Positions 8,609 through 18,020 of a stretch of DNA of 40,474 bases are shown in pieces. The stretch is taken from contig CACGLE010000012.1 of NCBI GenBank assembly GCA_902573725.1, positions 1 to 40,474 on the forward strand, written 5' to 3'. The DNA comes from an uncultured SAR116 cluster alpha proteobacterium (GTDB lineage: Bacteria; Pseudomonadota; Alphaproteobacteria; Puniceispirillales; Puniceispirillaceae). Numbering within the stretch: the first letter of the stretch is position 1; every line of letters begins with the position of its first letter. A program made the translations under genes and the position numbers. The notes below the pieces were generated by a model that was not told the origin of the DNA, searched no databases, and saw only the letters and a program-made list of their open reading frames with translations.

Positions 8609-9658
8609 ATGAAACATGTAATATCAACGCAGAGCCTTTTTGTATTTATCAAATCAGCATTATTAGCAACAGGTTTTACAAAAAAAAATGCTGAAATAAC
8701 AGCAGACCTGATGGTTCAAGCAGATATATCAGGTCAAGATGGTCATGGTATTTTCAGACTTCCTCAATATATTAAAAGACTACAAGAAGGCGGAATGAAC
8801 CCAAAACCAAAATTTAAGATACTCTCTCAAAGAACTGCCACTGCTTTAATTGACGGTGATAATGGAATTGGCCATCTGGTGATGCGTCATGCAGCTGACA
8901 TTGCTATTAAGAAAGCTCGGAGAAGCGGAGTATCTTGGGTTGGAGCAAGAATGTCAAATCATGCTGGTCCAGCGGCATTGTATACTAAATACGTTCTTGA
9001 TAATGGCCTGATTGGAATTTATGTAGCAGTTGGAAGCGCAAATCATATGCCGCCCTGGGGTGGAACTGACCTGTTATTAAGCACCAATCCTATATCTATC
9101 GCTATTCCATCTGGTTTAAATCCTCCAATCATTCTTGATATGGCAACGACAGTTGCTGCGTATGGAAAAGTAAAAACATTAATTCAATCAGGCGGAAAGA
9201 TGCCAGAGGGATGGATGATTGATAAACAAGGAAACCCTCTAACAGACCCCACTAAATCGAAGGACGGTTTTTTACTTCCTATAGGAGGCCCCAAGGGATA
9301 TGGGTTGTCTCTAATTTTTGGTATTTTAGCGGGCACTCTAAATAATGCAGCTTTTGGCAGAGACGTTATTGACTTTAACTCTGATCACAAAACTATTACT
9401 AACACAGGTCAATTTATAATTGCATTGGACATAGAGGCCTTTATGGACCTTGAACTATTTAAATCACAGATAGACAATGTGTGGAAAGAAATGAAATCCT
9501 CTGAAAAGTTGCCAGGCATATCTGAAATCCGGCTTCCTGGAGAGAATTTAGCTAAAACAATTAAAAAGAGAACGTCTTTAGGAATTGAAATACCAGCACC
9601 ATTATTTTCCAAGCTCAAACAAATTGCAGATGAATTATCCATTCCTGAGCTAACCTAA
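8609..9658 (+). CDS. Ldh family (malate/L-lactate/ureidoglycolate-type) NAD(P) dehydrogenase
   Basis: A 349-residue member of the Ldh_2 family, structurally distinct from classical lactate and malate dehydrogenases. Visible landmarks are ADISGQDGHGIFRLPQY with the conserved histidine, the SNHAGPAALYTKYV block with the catalytic SNH, an LLSTNPISIAIP block, LDMATT, and GGPKGYGLSLIFGILAGTL near the C-terminus. Members reduce 2-oxo acids or oxidise 2-hydroxy acids such as malate, L-lactate, ureidoglycolate, sulfolactate or diketogulonate, so substrate cannot be fixed. It is divergent from the Mo-cofactor gene and preceded by a phased direct repeat. TTAGGA 9 bases before the ATG is the likely ribosome-binding site. 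Confidence 0.9.
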   Translation: MKHVISTQSLFVFIKSALLATGFTKKNAEITADLMVQADISGQDGHGIFRLPQYIKRLQEGGMNPKPKFKILSQRTATALIDGDNGIGHLVMRHAADIAIKKARRSGVSWVGARMSNHAGPAALYTKYVLDNGLIGIYVAVGSANHMPPWGGTDLLLSTNPISIAIPSGLNPPIILDMATTVAAYGKVKTLIQSGGKMPEGWMIDKQGNPLTDPTKSKDGFLLPIGGPKGYGLSLIFGILAGTLNNAAFGRDVIDFNSDHKTITNTGQFIIALDIEAFMDLELFKSQIDNVWKEMKSSEKLPGISEIRLPGENLAKTIKKRTSLGIEIPAPLFSKLKQIADELSIPELT

Positions 9659-9665
9659 AAACCAA

Positions 9666-9696
9666 ATAAATAGCTGATTTTGAACGAGCTATTTAT
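9666..9696 (+). terminator. Perfect 10-bp hairpin after the Ldh-family gene
   Basis: ATAAATAGCT (9666-9675) is exactly complementary to AGCTATTTAT (9687-9696), with an 11-base loop, beginning 7 bases after the stop codon. It lacks a following T run, so it is an mRNA-end hairpin or weak terminator rather than a textbook intrinsic terminator. The stem is AT-rich. Confidence 0.4.
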
Positions 9697-10044
9697 CTGA
9701 TAAATGACTATTACCTTGATTTTCCTTTTTTATGAAATTTAGTAGCCAATTTGCTGTATATATTAATTTTTCATCAGCTATATAATTCCCAACATGCCAT
9801 TAATTCGTTATCTGTTGAATTAATCGAATTTAAGCAAGCATGTATAACTTTAAATGATGTTAACTGACATAGACGTATTTTTAATAATATTTCTGATGCA
9901 GAAAACATTTAATTTTTTGTCTTTCTCATTCAATCAGACATTCGTTAAAATGTGGAAAGAACTTATTCTAGCTTGCAGGCTCCATTAAATAAAATCATAG
10001 TGAAAAGAAATATACAAAAAAGTAAATATTCTTAAAGTCAGTTA
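9697..10044. other. AT-rich intergenic region before chrA
   Basis: About 350 bases with no convincing ORF on either strand. I see a loose inverted repeat, AATTCG and CGAATT separated by 18 bases around 9800-9832, and no consensus promoter that stands out from the AT-rich background. It presumably holds the chrA promoter. Confidence 0.5.
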
Positions 10045-11313
10045 ATGTCATCAAAATCTTCTAAAATCAAAAAAAATAAACATCCTACTATAGCCAAAAA
10101 CCCATTACCCAAAATTAAATCTTTAAATATGTTCTGGGTGTTTTTTAAATTAGGATTGACTTGCTTTGGTGGTCCAACTGCCCATATTGGATTTTTCTTT
10201 AACATGTTTGTTGAACAAAAAAAATGGTTAACGGCTAAGGAATATGCCGAAATCGTAAGTTTATGTCAGTTTTTACCGGGGCCAACTTCAAGTCAAGTCG
10301 GTATGTCAATTGGTCTCAAATGTGGTGGTATTTCCCAAGCTTTTGCTGCCTGGCTCGGTTTTACATTACCCTCTATGATTATTATGATTGCTGCGGGCTA
10401 TGGCATTCTGATATTTGATGAGACAAGCATTTCCAGCGTTTTACATATGCTAAAATTATTTGCTGCTGCTATTGTTTTACAAGCAGTTATATCAATGGCA
10501 AAATCACTTACGCCTGATTGGACACGAAGAATTTTATCCTTATTTGCTACATTTATTTTAGTAATTAGTCCTTCAGCTTTCATGCAATTGTTCATTTTAG
10601 GCGCCGGTGTAATAGCTGGCATTGTTTTAAATCATTACAATGTTGCTAATATTGAGATAACAGAAAAGGGAGAGGAAAATTATACCTCTACCCCTTTTTT
10701 AAAAAGAATTGGTCTATTTTCTGGGGCTTTATTTTTAATTATATTACTTGGTCTTCCGGTTTTAGGGTTCATTCATAATTCTTTAATTATAGAGATAGTA
10801 ACTACATTTTTCCAGTCTGGCGCATTAGTCTTTGGCGGTGGCCATGTGGTTCTACCGTTACTTCAATCTCAACTGGTTCCAAACGGTCTCATAAGCCATG
10901 CTGATTTTATAGCAGGATACGGAATTGTTCAAGCTATTCCAGGGCCACTTTTTACCTTTGCTGCCTATTTAGGTGTTCTTCTGCCAACAGGTTGGCCAGA
11001 ATGGATATCTGGCATATTTTGCCTTATAATCATTTTTCTACCAGCAATTCTTCTTGTTCTTGCAATAATTCCAATCTGGGAAAATATAAGAGGCAATAGT
11101 TATATACAATCCGGTTTATATGGAGTAAACGCGGTTGTTGTTGGACTATTACTTGCAGCTCTTATAAACCCTATTCTTATTTTGACCATTAAAAGCTGGA
11201 TCGATATAGCAATTATATTAATACTTTACATGCTGTTATTGTTTGGAAAGTTTCCAATCTGGTTAATGATTCTAGCTGTTATCCTTTCTGCATATCTATG
11301 GTCCTTTATTTGA
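10045..11313 (+). CDS. chrA: Chromate transporter, ChrA family (two-domain form)
   Basis: A 422-residue multi-spanning membrane protein with both CHR domains. The first carries FFKLGLTCFGGPTAHIGFF (about 31-50) and LCQFLPGPTSSQ (about 73-84); the second carries SGALVFGGGHVVLPLLQ and GYGIVQAIPGPLFTFAAYLG. These F-G-G and P-G-P motifs in both halves define long-chain ChrA. The family exports chromate, which bacteria take up by sulfate systems; transport of other anions is possible. The first 27 residues are lysine-rich and precede the first helix. No Shine-Dalgarno sequence is obvious. Confidence 0.93.
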   Translation: MSSKSSKIKKNKHPTIAKNPLPKIKSLNMFWVFFKLGLTCFGGPTAHIGFFFNMFVEQKKWLTAKEYAEIVSLCQFLPGPTSSQVGMSIGLKCGGISQAFAAWLGFTLPSMIIMIAAGYGILIFDETSISSVLHMLKLFAAAIVLQAVISMAKSLTPDWTRRILSLFATFILVISPSAFMQLFILGAGVIAGIVLNHYNVANIEITEKGEENYTSTPFLKRIGLFSGALFLIILLGLPVLGFIHNSLIIEIVTTFFQSGALVFGGGHVVLPLLQSQLVPNGLISHADFIAGYGIVQAIPGPLFTFAAYLGVLLPTGWPEWISGIFCLIIIFLPAILLVLAIIPIWENIRGNSYIQSGLYGVNAVVVGLLLAALINPILILTIKSWIDIAIILILYMLLLFGKFPIWLMILAVILSAYLWSFI

Positions 11314-11441
11314 TATTTTTATATTCAAAACAACTATTGGCTATAAAAATTCTCAATTTTTAAAATGCAAAATTCTGACTAGTGCCCGAAAGTAAAATAA
11401 TGCTATGTAGAGGATACTTATTTTAAATTATTTTCAAAAAG

Positions 11442-13718
11442 ATGTTAACTATGGCACGTCTCGAAGATCATCGGCTGATTACTGGCAAGGGCAAATTTAC
11501 TGCAAATATAAAACCGTCAAAGGCATTGGTTGTTAAGTTTTTACGCACTCCAATTGCACGCGGGAATATACTTTCCATAGATATTAGTACCGCTAAAACA
11601 CTGCCTGGGGTGGTTTGTATTTTCACGGCAGAGGATATGGCATCTGATGGCATCACACATATGTTGGATACATCAAACCCAGCGCGTGATGATGGTGGCA
11701 CTATCGTGAAACCACGTAGGCCTATCTTAAATAGTTATGAAATCAAACATCTTGGCGAACCTGTTGCAATGGTCATAGCAGAGACAACTGAGCAGGCAGA
11801 CGACGCTATTGAAGCAATTAATTTTAATTACAATGACAGCGATAGTGCCTTTTTGAGCGGCAAAGATATTGATAGCCAACCTGTTTGGCCAGAAGCACAT
11901 GACAATTGTGCCTCTTATCATAATGTTGGCGATTTTAGCGAAGTGGAAAAAGCTGAGAAAATCTCTGCCTATCTAATCACAGTGCCAATTCATATTTCAA
12001 GAATTACAGCAGTTGCCATGGAGCCTCGCATAGCCTTGTGCGAAACTACTAAAAAAGGCAAGTCCATTTTTACAACTAGCACTCAAAATCCGTTCGCATT
12101 GCGCGCAGAAATAATGCAGACTTTCTCTCTTGAAACTACTCACATTCAAGTAATCGCTCCAGACGTTGGTGGCTCCTTTGGAATGAAAGGTACCCTTTAC
12201 CGCGAGGATGCAGCGATCATTTGGGCAAGCCGTAAACTTAAACGAACCCTTTGTTGGTCTGCTAGTCGTAGCGAGGCATTTATTAGCGACGAGCATGCGC
12301 GAGCAATGCATGGACAAGCACGCCTTGGATTAGATAGTAAAGGAAAATTCACCAGTTTTTCAGTATCGCTTGATATAGATATTGGCGCGTATATATCGAA
12401 ACGTTCCTTTAGTATGCTAAATAATTTGGGTGGTATCGCGGGACAATACGTAATACCTTGCCTAGCAGCAGAGCTTCGTTTTAGCTACTCCAATACAATG
12501 CCAATTTCTCCATATAGAGGTGCCGGAAGACCAGAGGCTACCTTTATGATAGAAAGCGCAATAGATCAAGCCGCAAGAGTTATAGGAATAGATAGAGCAG
12601 AATTGCGTGCTAGAAATTTTATAAAACCAAATATGATGCCCTACCAAACTAGTTTATTGTTTAATTATGATAGTGGAGATTTTCCGGCGATCCTTGAGGA
12701 GGCATTATTACTTTCAGATTATCATAATTTCGATAAAAGGCGAATAGAGTCACAAAAGAGAGGAAGAATCAGGGGTATTGGCATAGCAACCCACATTGAG
12801 GTTGCGGGCGGACCATTTGGGATGCGGATAAAGGAATTAGCAAGGATAAGATTATCCAAACAGGGCAATATTACAATTGCACCTGGAAGCATGTCTGTTG
12901 GTCAGGGTCTAGAGACAAGCTTGCCTGCTATTGTCGCAGATGTACTAAACATTAATGCCAATATGGTACATTATGTTCAAGGTGATACAGATTATCTACC
13001 AAGCGGTCGGGGAAGTGGTGGTTCATCTGCAACGATTACTGGTGGTTCGGCTGCTATTAATGCTTCTGAAAAGTTGATTAAAGCAGGTAATGAAATCGCT
13101 GCCGATGTTCTAAAATGTGATATCTCAAATATTCATTATGAAAAAGGAAATTTCTACAATCAAAATAATCCGAATAGCTCTCTCGATTGGGCTGAAATCG
13201 CGCAATATAGCAATCAACCCGATGGCATTGATATCTTAGGAGAATTTACTCCTTCTGCGCCGACTTATCCTAACGGATGTCATATTTGTGAAGTAGAAAT
13301 TGATAGGTCAACTGGAAAATGTTTTTTGCAGGATTATATTGCGGTAGAAGATGTTGGAACAGCTTTATTTCCAATTTTGATTGAAGGCCAAATTCTCGGT
13401 GGTATTGTGCAAGGCATCAGCCAGGCGCTAGGAGAATCTCTTATTTATGACGAAACAGGGCAACTATCAACGGGTTCATTTATGGACTATCAAATGCCAA
13501 TAGCCTCCGATTTCCCAAAGTTCAGGATTAAAACCTACCCTGTCAAAACCAAGATAAATCCCCTTGGTGCCAAAGGTGTTGGAGAATCTGGAACCGTTGG
13601 AGCGCTCGCTGCAACATTAAGTGCTATTCAAGATGCACTAAAGTCCGAGGGTAGTGACGCTGTGGAGATGCCAGCAACTCCCAATAGAATTTGGAAAAAA
13701 TTAAATAACGTTAAATAA
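11442..13718 (+). CDS. CoxL-like molybdenum hydroxylase large subunit (xanthine dehydrogenase family, not true CO dehydrogenase)
   Basis: A 758-residue molybdopterin-binding subunit. It starts ARLEDHRLITGKGKF, usual for CoxL homologues, and has the Mo-cofactor-binding DVGGSFGMKG block, the active-site loop PYRGAGR at 357-363, and GVGESGTVGA with the catalytic glutamate at about residue 715. Genuine form I CO dehydrogenases have AYxCSFR in that loop; the RGAGR type is the so-called form II, whose substrates are mostly unknown. The FAD (CoxM) and 2Fe-2S (CoxS) subunits normally needed for electron transfer are not adjacent. M1 (11442) or M4 (11451) could be the start; neither has a strong ribosome-binding site. 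Confidence 0.9.
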   Translation: MLTMARLEDHRLITGKGKFTANIKPSKALVVKFLRTPIARGNILSIDISTAKTLPGVVCIFTAEDMASDGITHMLDTSNPARDDGGTIVKPRRPILNSYEIKHLGEPVAMVIAETTEQADDAIEAINFNYNDSDSAFLSGKDIDSQPVWPEAHDNCASYHNVGDFSEVEKAEKISAYLITVPIHISRITAVAMEPRIALCETTKKGKSIFTTSTQNPFALRAEIMQTFSLETTHIQVIAPDVGGSFGMKGTLYREDAAIIWASRKLKRTLCWSASRSEAFISDEHARAMHGQARLGLDSKGKFTSFSVSLDIDIGAYISKRSFSMLNNLGGIAGQYVIPCLAAELRFSYSNTMPISPYRGAGRPEATFMIESAIDQAARVIGIDRAELRARNFIKPNMMPYQTSLLFNYDSGDFPAILEEALLLSDYHNFDKRRIESQKRGRIRGIGIATHIEVAGGPFGMRIKELARIRLSKQGNITIAPGSMSVGQGLETSLPAIVADVLNINANMVHYVQGDTDYLPSGRGSGGSSATITGGSAAINASEKLIKAGNEIAADVLKCDISNIHYEKGNFYNQNNPNSSLDWAEIAQYSNQPDGIDILGEFTPSAPTYPNGCHICEVEIDRSTGKCFLQDYIAVEDVGTALFPILIEGQILGGIVQGISQALGESLIYDETGQLSTGSFMDYQMPIASDFPKFRIKTYPVKTKINPLGAKGVGESGTVGALAATLSAIQDALKSEGSDAVEMPATPNRIWKKLNNVK

Positions 13719-13736
13719 TCCGTTCTTTTTTTTAAA

Positions 13737-16682
13737 CTAATTTACTAACAGAGATTGGTCCAATAATTGTGCGACATGTAATGCTTTTTTGGAGGCTCCG
13801 TGTTCAATTTGACATCTGCAAGAAGTGCCATCTGCAATGATAATATCACTACCTTTGCTTTCCCTTACCTTAGGTAGCAAATTTTCTTCTGCCATAAGCA
13901 TTGATAAATCGTAAGTTGAAGCATCATATCCAAACGCACCAGCCATTCCACAACAACTACTATCGATTTTTTCAACATCGAGCCCTTCTATCATTTTTAA
14001 AACCTGTTCTATTGGCCTTACTACGTCAAAAGCCTTTTGATGACAATGGCTATGTAAATAGGCTTTTGCGTGTTTTACAAGCTGTAGGTTTGGCTTATCT
14101 TTCGCTAATAACTCCTCAAAAGTTAGTGCCATCCTTGCTATTTGCTTTGCCTGTGTTGTTGGTAATAATGAGGGTAATTCATCTCTAAGCGCAAGCAAGC
14201 AAGAGGGCTCTAATCCAACAATCGGAATTTGTTGCTCCGCGAATGGCGCTAGTGTGGAGATAAGAGTTTGTGCTTTTTGTTTTGCTTGTTTTATCAATCC
14301 ACCAGATAAATAAGTTCGCCCACAACACAGAGGCTTATCATTTGGATTTGTAGGGATAAAAACGTGATATCCAGCGGCCTTCAGTACCTTAGCTGCAGAC
14401 CTTATTATTTCAGGTTCAAAATATCGGTTAAAAGTATCAACAAACAAAATAACAGGCATCTTGTCATCAGCTTCATCTTGTTTTGGTAAAACACCTGAAA
14501 CTTCAATATCTCTGAAATAATCTTTACGCCAGTGAGGTAACTCGCGTTTTGCTGTAAAACCAGTTATTTTCTCTAGAATATAGGACAATAAAGACCATTT
14601 ATTTCGAAGATTCAGAAAAAAAGATAACCGCGATGCAATAGGAGCATAATCTGGCAAATATCCAATAAGCTTATCTCTAAAGGAAACCCCTTTAGTTGCA
14701 GCTCGCATCGCTATTATTTCTAATTTCATTTTAGCCATGTCAACAGATGTTGGACACTCCCTCTTGCAGGCCTTACACGAAACACAATATTTTAGAGTTT
14801 CTTCCATTTCATCGCCAATGAGTGCATTCGGACCTAGTTGACCAGACAAAGCTAGCCGTAGGCTATTTGCTCTACCTCTGGTAGAGTCTCTCTCCTCTTT
14901 AGTAACGCGATAGGATGGGCACATAACCCCTCCTTCTAGCTTTCTACAAGCGCCATTATTATTGCACATTTCTATTGCACCTTGCAGACCACCTGATTTA
15001 CCAGGCCATGATGACCAGTCAAATATCACTGGCAAATCATCTGCTTGATAACCAGGTGCAAATCGGAATAACGACCTGTCATCCATTTTTGGTGCATCAA
15101 CAATTTTGTTAGGATTAAAAATTCCTATCGGATCAAAAAACTGTTTTACTTGAACAAACAAGCTCACCATTTCAGGGCCGAACATCGTCTCGTTGAATTC
15201 AGAGCGTAAAATACCATCTCCATGCTCCCCGGAATGAGAACCACCATATTGCTTTACTAGTTCAAAAGCCTCTTCTGCAATAGCTCGCATAGCTTTGACA
15301 TCATCTGTTTTCTTCATACTTAGAACTGGGCGTACATGCAGACATCCGACAGATGCATGCGCATACCATGTTCCGACTGTGTCGTATTTTTTAAAAATCT
15401 TTGTTAACTTATCTGTGTATTCTGCAAGATACTCAAGTTCAACAGCGCAATCCTCCACAAAAGAGACTGGTTTTGCATCTTGTTTCATCGACATCATGAT
15501 ATTAAGACCAGATTTTCGCATCTCTGATACTCGTGCTTGCTGGTGTGCATCTTCTACATGCACCACACCACCTTGCCATTCCTCCGAATTTTCCCATCCA
15601 AAGCCCAAATCCGTCATTGCTATTTGAAGCTTATTAAGCCTATTTAAATTTTCATCTCTTTCATCTTCTGCAAATTCAACAATCAATAATGCTTTTGGAT
15701 TCCCAATTACGACTTCACTGATAATAGGCTGGAACATTGGAATTGAACGAGCCAAAGAAAGCATGGTGTCATCAACCAATTCAATAGCAACTGGATTTAA
15801 TTTGATTAAATGCTGAGTTGCATCCATCGCTTTGTAGAAGCTTGGAAAGTGACAAATACCCATTAGTTTCTGCGCAGGCAAAGGCGATAATTTAAGCTTA
15901 ATAGATGTAAAATAAGAGAGGGTGCCCTCAGAACCAAGTAGCAAGTGAGCAAAATTTATCCCATCGCCCTGCCTTCCTCCCGGCCTTGCTGACATAGCAT
16001 CTGGTACTATTGCATCCAGATTATAACCGCCAACTCTACGCAGCACTTTTGGAAAGCGCTCCTCAATAAGATTACTATTATTCTTTCCAAGATTTAGAAG
16101 ATATTCACGCATCTCATCAGACATGACACTCTCATCTTCAGGGCCAAATGTAACTGCTGTCCCATCTGCGAGTATAGCATCTATTGATAATACGTTATCT
16201 CTCATAATTCCATATCGTATGGAACGCCCACCACAACTATTATTGGCCGTCATACCTCCAATAGTTGCTCTACTTGAAGTAGAAACATCTACAGGAAACC
16301 ATAACCCATATGCACGAAGATGCTTGTTTAAATCGTCTAAAACAATACCGGGTTCAACAACACAACTATTCTCACTCAGATCAACTGAGATTAATTTGTT
16401 AAAATATTTAGTATTATCAACAACAATAGCTTTGTTAACTGTTTGACCACATTGCGATGTCCCACCGCCACGGGGAAGTATAGCCGTCTTTGTTTTTCTG
16501 CAAAACGCAATAAGTTTTTCAATATCATCTTTATTTTTTGGTAACACTACGGCATGGGGCATGATCTGATAAATGGAGGCATCAGTTGCGTATCTACCCC
16601 TATCAAATTCACTATCGAGGAATTCTCCTTCAATCATATTTTCTAATTCATCTATTTGGATAGGGATGTTACCATCTGCCAT
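13737..16682 (-). CDS. FAD- and Fe-S-binding 2-hydroxyacid dehydrogenase (YdiJ / GlcD-GlpC fusion type)
   Basis: A large flavoprotein of 981 residues from the start chosen here. The N-terminal half is a FAD_binding_4/GlcD-type domain (PRGGGTSQCGQ, TIGGMTANNSCGGRSIRYG) followed by the FAD-oxidase C-terminal domain. The C-terminal part has two ferredoxin-like cysteine clusters (MCNNNGACRKLEGGVMCP and YCVSCKACKRECP) and two CCG motifs (PLCCGRTYLSGG and SSCCGMAGAFG). Relatives oxidise D-2-hydroxyglutarate or D-lactate and pass electrons to quinone. The frame extends to 16742, but the Met at 16682 has an AGG about 10 bases upstream and the upstream 20 residues look non-conserved, so I prefer it. 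The gene is divergent from the glyoxylate aminotransferase, which suggests glycolate or another 2-hydroxyacid as substrate. Confidence 0.88.
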   Translation of the reverse strand: MADGNIPIQIDELENMIEGEFLDSEFDRGRYATDASIYQIMPHAVVLPKNKDDIEKLIAFCRKTKTAILPRGGGTSQCGQTVNKAIVVDNTKYFNKLISVDLSENSCVVEPGIVLDDLNKHLRAYGLWFPVDVSTSSRATIGGMTANNSCGGRSIRYGIMRDNVLSIDAILADGTAVTFGPEDESVMSDEMREYLLNLGKNNSNLIEERFPKVLRRVGGYNLDAIVPDAMSARPGGRQGDGINFAHLLLGSEGTLSYFTSIKLKLSPLPAQKLMGICHFPSFYKAMDATQHLIKLNPVAIELVDDTMLSLARSIPMFQPIISEVVIGNPKALLIVEFAEDERDENLNRLNKLQIAMTDLGFGWENSEEWQGGVVHVEDAHQQARVSEMRKSGLNIMMSMKQDAKPVSFVEDCAVELEYLAEYTDKLTKIFKKYDTVGTWYAHASVGCLHVRPVLSMKKTDDVKAMRAIAEEAFELVKQYGGSHSGEHGDGILRSEFNETMFGPEMVSLFVQVKQFFDPIGIFNPNKIVDAPKMDDRSLFRFAPGYQADDLPVIFDWSSWPGKSGGLQGAIEMCNNNGACRKLEGGVMCPSYRVTKEERDSTRGRANSLRLALSGQLGPNALIGDEMEETLKYCVSCKACKRECPTSVDMAKMKLEIIAMRAATKGVSFRDKLIGYLPDYAPIASRLSFFLNLRNKWSLLSYILEKITGFTAKRELPHWRKDYFRDIEVSGVLPKQDEADDKMPVILFVDTFNRYFEPEIIRSAAKVLKAAGYHVFIPTNPNDKPLCCGRTYLSGGLIKQAKQKAQTLISTLAPFAEQQIPIVGLEPSCLLALRDELPSLLPTTQAKQIARMALTFEELLAKDKPNLQLVKHAKAYLHSHCHQKAFDVVRPIEQVLKMIEGLDVEKIDSSCCGMAGAFGYDASTYDLSMLMAEENLLPKVRESKGSDIIIADGTSCRCQIEHGASKKALHVAQLLDQSLLVN

Positions 16683-16805
16683 ATAAAAAAACCTGCGTTT
16701 AACATATACAAATCTAATTTCTAGCTTTAAAATACTCCTCATATTGTTTTTTTCAATCCCAGTTTATTTCATCTTATAAGATAATAAGAAGATTAGGAGC
16801 CCCTT

Positions 16806-17987
16806 GTGCCAACTCATCAATTTCAAACAGGTCGTCATTTTCTACAAATACCTGGCCCCACAAATGTTCCTGACAGAGTGCTTCGAGCTATGGACAAACC
16901 AACTATTGACCATCGAGGTCCAGAATTCGCTGCTTTAGCTCGCAAATGTCTTGATGGAATAAAGTCAATTTTTAAAACTAGTTCTGACGTTGTAATATTC
17001 CCTGCCTCAGGAACAGGAGCATGGGAAGCTGCTCTTGTGAATACACTTCAAAGTGGTGATCATGTCTTGATGGTAGAAACAGGCCATTTCGCAAGTCTGT
17101 GGCGTAACATGGCAAATAAACTTGGTGTGTTGACTGAATTTCTAGAAACGGATTGGCGAAGCGGAGCAAGCCCTGAAGAACTTGCGGTACGCCTCTCAAA
17201 AGATACATCTCATAAAATAAAGGCTGTATGCGTCGTACATAATGAGACCTCCACCGGATGCACCTCGCCCATAGCAAAAATCCGCAAAATTATGGATGAA
17301 CTTAATCATCCGGCTTTACTTATGGTAGATACAATTTCTTCTCTAGCCTCTATAGATTATAGGCATGATGAATGGGGAGTGGATGTAACGGTTGCAGGTT
17401 CACAAAAAGGACTATTGTTACCACCAGGTCTTTCCTTTAATGCGTTATCTCAAAAAGCTCTTGAAATCTCTAGCAAAGGGGGCATGGCTCGCTCTTATTG
17501 GGATTGGAACGAACAAATTCAGGCTAACAAAAATGGTGCATTTCCATATACTCCTGCCACAAATTTGTTATATGGTCTAGAAGTGGCTATTGAAATGCTA
17601 CAAGAAGAGGGGTTGGATGCCGTTTTCGCTCGTCATGACCGTCATGCAAAAACAACACGAGATGCAGTGCAGGCATGGGGCCTTGAGGTACTATGTCAAA
17701 ACCCTGAAAACTATTCTAGTTCTTTGACAGCAGTTATGCTTCCAGATGGCTATGATGCTGATAAATTTCGAGAAATTGTATTAACAAATTTCAATATGTC
17801 ACTTGGAAATGGATTATCTAAACTTGCTGGAAAAGTTTTCAGAATAGGGCATCTCGGAGATTTCAACGACTTAATGCTACTAGGTACTCTGAGTGGCGTG
17901 GAAATGGGGTTATCGTTAGCTGGTATTCCTCATCAAAGAGGTGGTGTTGAAACTGCTATGCAAACGTTATCAAAGTATTCAAAATAA
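16806..17987 (+). CDS. Serine/aspartate-glyoxylate aminotransferase family (class V, PLP)
   Basis: A 393-residue class V aminotransferase beginning with GTG, with AGGAG about 8 bases upstream. It opens with GRHFLQIPGPTNVPDRVLRAM, contains the SGTGAWEAALVNTL phosphate-binding region, MVDTISSLASIDYRHDEWGVD with the PLP-contacting aspartate, and the Schiff-base lysine in GSQKGLLLPPGLSF. This is the SgaA family, which uses glyoxylate as amino acceptor to make glycine. Serine is the usual donor; BhcA of the beta-hydroxyaspartate cycle is a close relative that uses aspartate, but the other bhc genes are not here. The aldehyde dehydrogenase starts 33 bases later and a glycerate kinase follows, favouring a serine/hydroxypyruvate/glycerate route. 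A palindromic CTTATAAG (16773-16780) may hold the -10 element. Confidence 0.9.
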   Translation: MPTHQFQTGRHFLQIPGPTNVPDRVLRAMDKPTIDHRGPEFAALARKCLDGIKSIFKTSSDVVIFPASGTGAWEAALVNTLQSGDHVLMVETGHFASLWRNMANKLGVLTEFLETDWRSGASPEELAVRLSKDTSHKIKAVCVVHNETSTGCTSPIAKIRKIMDELNHPALLMVDTISSLASIDYRHDEWGVDVTVAGSQKGLLLPPGLSFNALSQKALEISSKGGMARSYWDWNEQIQANKNGAFPYTPATNLLYGLEVAIEMLQEEGLDAVFARHDRHAKTTRDAVQAWGLEVLCQNPENYSSSLTAVMLPDGYDADKFREIVLTNFNMSLGNGLSKLAGKVFRIGHLGDFNDLMLLGTLSGVEMGLSLAGIPHQRGGVETAMQTLSKYSK

Positions 17988-18020
17988 AAGTTTAAAAATC
18001 ACAATGAGGAGTTCGAAATC

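Noticed and set aside
11442-13718. Aerobic CO dehydrogenase (coxL)
   Set aside because: The active-site loop is PYRGAGR rather than AYxCSFR, and coxM/coxS are not adjacent, so CO oxidation should not be claimed.
16683-16742. N-terminal extension of the FAD/Fe-S dehydrogenase
   Set aside because: The 20 extra residues are basic and hydrophobic without a recognisable signal; Met at 16682 has an AGG site about 10 bases upstream, so the shorter start is preferred, though not proven.
16806-17987. Aspartate-glyoxylate aminotransferase BhcA of the beta-hydroxyaspartate cycle
   Set aside because: BhcB, BhcC, BhcD and their regulator are not in the window; glycerate kinase downstream fits the serine-glyoxylate version better.
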